Source of the DNA: Phnomibacter ginsenosidimutans
GTDB taxonomy: Bacteria > Bacteroidota > Bacteroidia > Chitinophagales > Chitinophagaceae
Length of the DNA stretch: 64,000 nt
Direction of reading: 5' to 3'
Assembly (NCBI RefSeq): GCF_009740285.1
Contig: NZ_CP046566.1
Location: 2,724,501-2,788,500, forward strand
Shown here in pieces: positions 58,482 through 64,000 of the stretch. The stretch's first letter is position 1. Every line of letters begins with the position of its first letter. A program made the translations under genes and the position numbers. Below the pieces are notes generated by a model. The model searched no databases. It had not been told where the DNA came from and was given only the letters and a program-made list of their open reading frames with translations.

Positions 58482-59609
58482 TTATTGGCCAAAGACCAGA
58501 CAAACTGGTGAAGGCAGCGAAAACGATTGGTTAGCGGCGCTGAGCTTGCCCGTAACAGCGTTGCGGTGATACAGCACTATGTTGTTGGATTGCTGGTTGG
58601 CCACCAGCACAAATTTGCCATCGGGCGACAGTGTAAAATTGCGGGGCTTAATGCCACCCGTGCCAATGGACTGCACAAAACGCAACTGCCCGCTGCGGGC
58701 ATCTACGGCAAACACGGCAATATCGTTGGCATCAATGCGGTTGCTGGCATAGAGAAACTTCCCATCGGGGCTGAGGTGAATATCGGCGCTGCCGGGTTGC
58801 TTACTCACCCGGTCGCTTTGGATGGTTTGCAGCACCTGCAGCTGCCGCTGTTGGGGGGCAAAACGAACCACCGCCACCTTGCCACTCAGCTCTTCCATTA
58901 CATACACAATGGGCAGCTTCGGGTGAAAGCTCACATGCCTTGGCCCGGCGCCGGGCGACAGTTGCAGCCGGAGGGCACGGGCCGTATCCAGCGGTGCAGT
59001 GGCCTTGTTGGGATTGAATGGATAAGCCGTGAGAAAATCGGTGCCCAAATCGGCCACCATCAGGTATTGTTCGTTGGGCGAAAAAATGGTGCTGTGTACA
59101 TGCGGTTTCTCTTGCCGGGCGGCATTTACACTACTGCCGCGGTGCTGAATGAGCTGGCTGTTGGCTTCCAAGGCACCAACAAAATCAATTGGAAACACCG
59201 ACACAGAGCCACCGGTATAGTTGGCCACCACAGCATGGGTACCCGCCTTGTTGACCGCGATATAGCAGGGATGATCGCCGCCGGTAAGCTGCGGGTTGGT
59301 ATTGAGGGGCACCCATTTACCACTGCCTTCTTCTTTCATGAAAGAGGAAGCGGCACCGGGATTGCTTCCCCCATTTTCGGTAACGGCATAGAGGCGGTTG
59401 CCCGCTTTGTTCAGCGCCAGATAAGAGGGATTGTCGGCCGCCAGCGAATCCACCAGCCGGATGGTGCCGGTGCGGGCATCTACCTTGGCCACATAAATGC
59501 CGTGGCTACCCGTGCCGGTATAAGTACCAATGTACAGGGGCCACTCTGTTTGCGCCATGGCCAGCAAGGCCAGGCCAGCACTCCATAGGGTCAGAAACAA
59601 TTGCTTCAT
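58482..59609 (-). CDS. Secreted lactonase-family beta-propeller protein
   Basis: The 375-residue protein has a signal peptide (MKQLFLTLWSAGLALLAMAQ) and seven-bladed propeller repeats of the 6-phosphogluconolactonase (Pgl/YbhE) family: WPLYIGTYTGTGSHGIYVAK, NKAGNRLYAVTENGG, HVHSTIFSPNEQYLMVADLG, PGAGPRHVSFHPKLPIVYV, HLSPDGKFLYASNR, ALTPDGKFV-like NFTLSPDGKFVLVANQ. Export argues against a role in the cytosolic pentose phosphate pathway. ATG 59609 is chosen for the signal peptide; the frame upstream runs into repeat DNA. Confidence 0.85.
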   Translation of the reverse strand: MKQLFLTLWSAGLALLAMAQTEWPLYIGTYTGTGSHGIYVAKVDARTGTIRLVDSLAADNPSYLALNKAGNRLYAVTENGGSNPGAASSFMKEEGSGKWVPLNTNPQLTGGDHPCYIAVNKAGTHAVVANYTGGSVSVFPIDFVGALEANSQLIQHRGSSVNAARQEKPHVHSTIFSPNEQYLMVADLGTDFLTAYPFNPNKATAPLDTARALRLQLSPGAGPRHVSFHPKLPIVYVMEELSGKVAVVRFAPQQRQLQVLQTIQSDRVSKQPGSADIHLSPDGKFLYASNRIDANDIAVFAVDARSGQLRFVQSIGTGGIKPRNFTLSPDGKFVLVANQQSNNIVLYHRNAVTGKLSAANQSFSLPSPVCLVFGQ

Positions 59610-59639
59610 CAATGATTTTTTCTTTTGGGTGGGTGAATG

Positions 59640-59865
59640 TACGGAGGAAGGACGAGGTTGGAGGGACGAGGTACGAGGTATGAGGTACGAAGGGGGGAAT
59701 GATGAATGATGAATTGGGAATGGGGATGGGTGATTAGTAATTGGGGATTGGGAATTACGGGCTGGCGGTCCACAGACCGCGGACTTCCCGACTTTCCGAC
59801 TTTCCGACTTGCTTAGGGCGGCATTCTTCTCCGGACTACCGACTTTCCGCCCCACAATGTCAAAT
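59640..59865. repeat. Mosaic repeats upstream of the lactonase gene
   Basis: No gene is seen in this roughly 300-base gap. Words such as 'acgaggtacgaggtatgagg', 'gatgaatgatgaattgggaat' and 'gactttccgactttccgactt' recur. The last also occurs near 61.0-61.2 kb and, inverted, near 56.7-56.8 kb. Confidence 0.65.
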
Positions 59866-59904
59866 GAAATGACAGAACAACATGAAATGGACTAAATTAG
59901 CTGT

Positions 59905-60198
59905 ATGAAAACCGAAGACGAAATAATTCAATCATTAATTGCCGGCGGGATAATTGGTGCTTCGTTGGGGGTATTAATTGCAAAAGATAAAGAAGAAGGA
60001 GCCGCCATTGGGGCGCTGGCAGGTGCCGTATTAGTGGCTACCTACAGAGCCAGTGAAAAAGCAAAAGCTACCAATGTACCTTTAATAGTACTGGAAGAAG
60101 GTAGTTTGTATGAAAAACAGGCCGACGGTACCAAGCGATTCATTCGGAAAATGAAGAAACCCAAAGCTCAACTCCGCAACAAGTTCAAACTGCAATAA
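59905..60198 (+). CDS. Small glycine-zipper protein paired with zeta-like kinase
   Basis: The 97-residue protein has a glycine-zipper-type hydrophobic region (LIAGGIIGASLGVLIAKDKE, then GAAIGALAGAVLVATY) followed by a basic C-terminal domain (LYEKQADGTKRFIRKMKKP). Its TAA is directly followed by the ATG of the zeta-like gene, so the two are translationally coupled. It could be a membrane partner or antitoxin. It does not resemble the epsilon antitoxin. The function is unknown. Confidence 0.65.
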   Translation: MKTEDEIIQSLIAGGIIGASLGVLIAKDKEEGAAIGALAGAVLVATYRASEKAKATNVPLIVLEEGSLYEKQADGTKRFIRKMKKPKAQLRNKFKLQ

Positions 60199-60930
60199 AT
60201 GAGCATCAGGCGTATGCGGGTATTTGCTGGCCCAAATGGCTCCGGCAAAACTACCATCATTAAAGAATTGCAGGCCAACATCCCATTTGGCGTATATGTG
60301 AACGCCGACGACATTGAAAGTGCTTTAAAAGCAAGTAGTGCTCTACTATTCAATACCTATCAACTCACCGTTACTACAGCTCAGGTGCAACATTTTTTTA
60401 AAGAAAGTCAGTTTGCACCTGTAAAAAGGAACGAGCCAGACTTGTGGAGCAAAATAACAGTAGCTGATAATGTGCTGCACATCAACACATCCGTTGACTC
60501 TTATATAGCTGCCGACCTCGCTGAATTTATCAGGCAACAACTGCTGGCCAATAACCTGTCATTTACCTATGAAACGGTAATGAGCCATGCCAGTAAAATT
60601 GCTTTTATGCAACAGGCCCGGGATAATGGCTACCGGGTATATCTCTATTTCATTGCCACAGAAGACCCCGACATCAATGTAAGCCGCGTTAATGTGCGGG
60701 TGGCACAGCAGGGACATGCCGTAGCCCCCGATGTCATTAAGAACAGGTATTCCAAATGCCTGCATTTGCTAAAAGAGGCTGTAAAAAAATCAAACCGAGC
60801 CTATCTCTGGGACAATTCGGGCGAAGCAGCCGTGCTGGTGGCAGAAATAATGGAGGGGCAAGATGTAACGATAATCGATACCGACCATGTACCCAACTGG
60901 TTTTCGGCATCTCTTGCCGATAGCCAATAA
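60199..60930 (+). CDS. Zeta-toxin-like P-loop kinase
   Basis: The 243-residue protein has a Walker A motif GPNGSGKTT (residues 11-19), NADDIESALK, FTYETVMSH with a plausible catalytic acidic residue, and RVNVRVAQQGHAV with basic residues lining the nucleotide site. This is the layout of zeta/PezT-type kinases, which phosphorylate UDP-N-acetylglucosamine, and of related chromosomal kinases of unknown target. Toxicity is not shown. It directly follows the glycine-zipper gene without spacing. Confidence 0.78.
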   Translation: MSIRRMRVFAGPNGSGKTTIIKELQANIPFGVYVNADDIESALKASSALLFNTYQLTVTTAQVQHFFKESQFAPVKRNEPDLWSKITVADNVLHINTSVDSYIAADLAEFIRQQLLANNLSFTYETVMSHASKIAFMQQARDNGYRVYLYFIATEDPDINVSRVNVRVAQQGHAVAPDVIKNRYSKCLHLLKEAVKKSNRAYLWDNSGEAAVLVAEIMEGQDVTIIDTDHVPNWFSASLADSQ

Positions 60931-60984
60931 ACAGTTACCATTCCGGGGGGTAAATACAAGGCTATTACAAGCAGCTTTCTCAAC

Positions 60985-61190
60985 AACGGACTACCGACTA
61001 CAGACCACGGACTTCCGGTCTTCCAGACTTCCGGACTTTCCGACTTATCTACCCTTCGACATCCCGATAGCTATCGGGATCAGGGTAGCAGTCTTCTCCG
61101 GACTACCGACTACGGACTTTCTGACTTCCAGACTTTCTGACTTCCAGACTTTCTGACTTCCCGACTTCCGGTCTTTCCGACTCCTCCCCA
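60985..61190. repeat. Mosaic and tandem repeats upstream of hsdM
   Basis: No gene is supported. A palindromic block at 61049-61088 is the inverted copy of 56754-56790. A 16-base unit, ACTTTCTGACTTCCAG, is repeated three times at 61116-61163 (the third copy ends CCCG). 'gactaccgacta' and 'cttccggactttccgac' words recur. Confidence 0.75.
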
Positions 61191-61194
61191 CTTT

Positions 61195-61245
61195 GTGAAC
61201 GTTTTTGTTGTGAACGTTTTGAATGTTCACAGGGAAAGTGTTCAC
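61195..61245. promoter_or_regulatory. Four GTGAAC/GTTCAC sites at exact 15-base spacing
   Basis: GTGAAC occurs at 61195 and 61210 and its complement GTTCAC at 61225 and 61240, all starts exactly 15 bases apart and symmetric about a centre. This looks like an operator array about 165 bases upstream of hsdM. A minus-strand open frame with a 5-residue periodicity also runs through it, so the repeat could alternatively be coding. Confidence 0.4.
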
Positions 61246-61406
61246 AGATTTTTGTTTGATTTGCGATTACACTACCCGACAATAACATGGCCATTAGTAT
61301 TGCCCCGACAGCACAAAACTTAGTATTTGTAAATCTCATGATACCGTTTTTGTAAAGGCGACTATGGAAAATCCGATATTCACCACTTAAATTCTGTCAA
61401 AAATTC

Positions 61407-64000
61407 ATGGCTAATAAAATCTCATTATCTCGTTTAGAAACCTTCCTTTTTGAGGCATGTGACATCCTGCGTGGAAACATGGATGCCTCGGAATACAAGG
61501 AATATATCATTTCTATGTTGTTTCTGAAACGGGTGAACGATCAGTTCGAAGTCCAGAGAGACAAAAGAACAGTTACCTTAAAAGAGGTGCGAGGCGTAAG
61601 TGAGCCAAATGCTATTTACGGAGAATTGGAAAGACAGAATGCACCAGAGTATGATTTCTTCGTTCCCTTGGCTGCTCGTTGGAAAAGGTTGGATGGCGAT
61701 CCTGCATTTTACACAGATACAGAAGGCAAGCAACAACCTTATCCATACATCAAAGACCTGCAAGAAGAAATTGGCGACCACCTCAACAAAGCATTAGCCG
61801 CATTGCAGGAAGCCAACCTTGATAAACTTGACGGTGTATTTAATCAGGACAACATCAACTTCAACAAAACATTCGGAAAGAACAACAAACAAATCAGCGA
61901 TGAAGATTTACGGGAACTGATTAAGAAATTCAATAAAATAAGTTTGCGTGACGACAATCTGGAATTCCCCGACCTGATGGGTGCGGCTTATGAATACCTG
62001 ATAAAACATTTTGCCGACAGTGCCGGAAAGAAAGCCGGAGAATTCTACACACCAAACGAAATTGTAAAACTGCTGGTGAACATTCTTGAACCCGGCAAGG
62101 ATGCTGAAATCTACGACCCGACGGTGGGCAGTGGCGGTATGCTGATTGAATGTAAAAACTATGTGGAGAGCCGTTACGGAACGGCAAAAAATCTTTCGCT
62201 ATACGGACAGGAGAAAAGCGGAACGGTTTGGGGCTTGTGCAAAATGAATATGCTGTTCCACAACATTTACGACAGTAAGATTTTGAATGGTGATACGCTA
62301 CTCAATCCGTTGCATCTCAAAGGAAATGAACTGAGAACCTTTGACATTATACTGGCCAATCCCCCTTTTTCGCTCGACTACTCTACCACTTCCATGAAAT
62401 TTAAGGAACGCTTTAGTTTTTGGATGCCTACAAAAAGCAAAGCGGATTTCATGTTTGTGCAGCACATGGTGGCTTCGCTGAACAATGCCGGACGCATGGC
62501 GGTGGTAATGCCACACGGTGTGTTGTACCGTGGTGGTGAGGAAAAGAAATTCCGTGAGTGGCTCGTTGGTCGTGGCTATCTGGAAGCAGTGATTGGTTTG
62601 CCTTCTGCCTTGTTTTACGGAACGGGCATTGGTGCCTGTGTATTGGTGATTAACAAAGCTGATGCACACAACAGAGACCATGTGTTGTTCATCAATGCCG
62701 ACCGGGAATTTAAAGAAGGTAAAAACCAAAACAAGCTTCGCCCTGAAGATTTGGAGAAAATTGCCTACACCTACCGACACAAAAAGAAACGCCCAAATAC
62801 AGCAAGTTAGTGGCAAAGAGCAAGGTCATTAACGAACACAACAATTTGGAGAACGAAGAATTCAATTTCAACATACGCAGGTTTGTTGACAATGCACCAC
62901 CACCCGAACCGCAAGATGTGCATGCCCACTTGCAAGGTGGCATTCCTGAAAATGAAGTAAAAGCACTGAACGATTATTTCAACTGCTATGCAGGTTTGGA
63001 AAGCAAACTGTTTGAGCCGTTAAAACCCAACTACCTGAAATTTTCGGACAGCATTGCACACAAAGAAGACATCAAAAAACTGTTTGACGAAAGTTCAGCA
63101 ATAAAAAATGCTTTTGCCCAATACAACCAGGCCATTGGCGAATGGTGGCAACAACAATTGCCGCTGTTGGAACAATTGCCCGAACAAAAAACCAGTGTGT
63201 TCGACCTGTATCATACTTTCTCCGCTACGCTTACCGAAAAACTGATTGCCCTGCCTATTTTGGAGGAGTTTAAAAGCCGTGGCTCTTTTGCGGCTTACTG
63301 GAACAGCATTACCAACGACATAAAAAGCGTAGATGCCAGCGGATGGAATGCCGAATTGATACCGGATGATGAAATTTTGCAAAGCCAGTTCCCGGAAGTA
63401 TTGAAGGAGTTGAAAGACAATGAAGCAAGGCGTGACGAACTGCAAGCCAAGTTTGACGAAGTAAACGAAATGGAAGACGATGTGTGGAACGAGGAAGATT
63501 ACGAAGTATGGCGAAGCAAGGAACTGAAAGAACACAAAGACAGCATTAAAGAACTAAAAGGCGAACGCAAGGAAGCCGACAAGGAATATAAGTTGCTGCT
63601 GAAACGCATTAAAGCCGGAGCAGTGGATAGTGCACAGTTAAAAGTTGAAAGTGAAAAGTTGAGGGCTGAAGTTGAAAGACTGGATGCGCAGATTGAGGAA
63701 TTGGAAAGCCGCATAGCCAAGCACAGCGAACTGGAGGAAGAACTGAAAATGTGCAAACGAAAAATTAAAGAAATAAAAGACCGCAAACAGGCTTTGGTGG
63801 ACCAGGCACGCTTGCTTATTAGCCCTGAAGAAGCCAAGGAGCTCATCATGCAACGATGGCTGCGAACCTTGCAACAAAACGTGAACGACTATTTGCAAGC
63901 CCACCAACGCCAATTGTTGCAAGCGATAGAGAATGTTTGGGAGAAATACACCACAACCTTGCAAAATATCCTAGGTGATAGACAAACTCAAACCGAATTA
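61407..64000 (+). CDS. hsdM: Type I restriction-modification methylase subunit HsdM (frameshifted, partial)
   Basis: N6-adenine methylase subunit of a type I restriction system. The N-terminal domain is [20 protein letters not shown]. The SAM site is [13 protein letters not shown] (about residue 235-247) and the catalytic motif is [11 protein letters not shown] (about residue 315-325). The frame breaks at AAA (62787-62789): one more A gives [16 protein letters not shown], and the reading continues open to the window end. The long C-terminal extension is acidic and coiled-coil (about 63350-63800, many Glu/Lys heptads), as in longer HsdM variants. hsdS and hsdR should lie beyond the window. Confidence 0.92.

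Noticed and set aside
58288-58569. Plus-strand open frame of 93 codons between the saccharopine dehydrogenase-like and lactonase genes
   Set aside because: It crosses the promoter at 58437-58468 and the 3' end of the lactonase gene and shows no protein features.
59609-59855. N-terminal extension of the lactonase gene
   Set aside because: It translates the 'gactttccgac' and 'gaggtacgagg' repeats; the signal peptide at 59609 marks the true start.
61103-61339. Minus-strand open frame with a signal-peptide-like start (MRFTNTKFCAVGAILMAMLL)
   Set aside because: Its C-terminal half runs through the GTGAAC array and the tandem 'cttccagactttctga' repeats, giving low-complexity protein; no promoter or family supports it.

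Overview
The window looks like chromosome of a Bacteroidota species, most likely a Chitinophagaceae-type member. The evidence is a PorT homologue of the type IX secretion system, RemB/Wzi-type outer-membrane barrels, a DUF4249 lipoprotein, a fused aspartokinase-homoserine dehydrogenase, and -7 promoter boxes of the form TAnnTTTG close to several start codons. No rRNA, tRNA, CRISPR array or insertion sequence was recognised.

Layout. 1-2.9 kb: two minus-strand envelope genes (a helix-hairpin-helix/barrel protein cut by the window edge, and an outer-membrane barrel). 2.9-6.1 kb: folD, queE, menaquinone methyltransferase, porT. 6.1-11.7 kb: an envelope region with two DcrB-like secreted proteins from an old tandem duplication, a membrane protein carrying a split acyl carrier domain, and two RemB-like barrels. 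11.7-20 kb: pyrC, a short MutS-like ATPase, yifB/comM, a 2-oxoacid dehydrogenase E2, 3-hydroxybutyryl-CoA dehydrogenase and a damaged MATE exporter. 20-24 kb: TPR protein, folB, trxB, DUF4249 lipoprotein, a 38-residue membrane peptide. 24-28.3 kb: rpoC, without rpoB next to it and with its own promoter. 28.6-33.2 kb: a YeeE/YedE pair, two AT-rich orphan genes and a conserved helical protein, each followed at the 3' side by the same hairpin repeat.

33.3-56.6 kb is an amino-acid and nitrogen assimilation block: leuA, leuB, ilvE-ilvD-ilvB-ilvN-ilvC, gltB-gltD, amt, a porin, then thrA-thrB-thrC. Two of its operons begin with a short leader peptide rich in the codons of the end product (Ile/Val/Leu for ilv, Thr for thr) followed by a terminator, so transcription attenuation is strongly suggested. 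leuA has a leader terminator with no obvious peptide. 57.2-64 kb: a saccharopine-dehydrogenase-family protein, a lactonase-fold protein, a glycine-zipper/zeta-like kinase pair, and a type I restriction methylase (hsdM) running off the window. The last gaps are filled with mosaic short repeats and palindromes.

Data quality. At least ten genes, most of them housekeeping (leuA, gltB, thrA, thrC, folB, hbd, hsdM and others), are broken by a single-base indel, mostly in homopolymers, where adding or removing one base restores the family sequence. The simplest reading is uncorrected long-read error, so these genes are annotated as whole units spanning the break. The MATE gene additionally has an in-frame stop and could be a real pseudogene.
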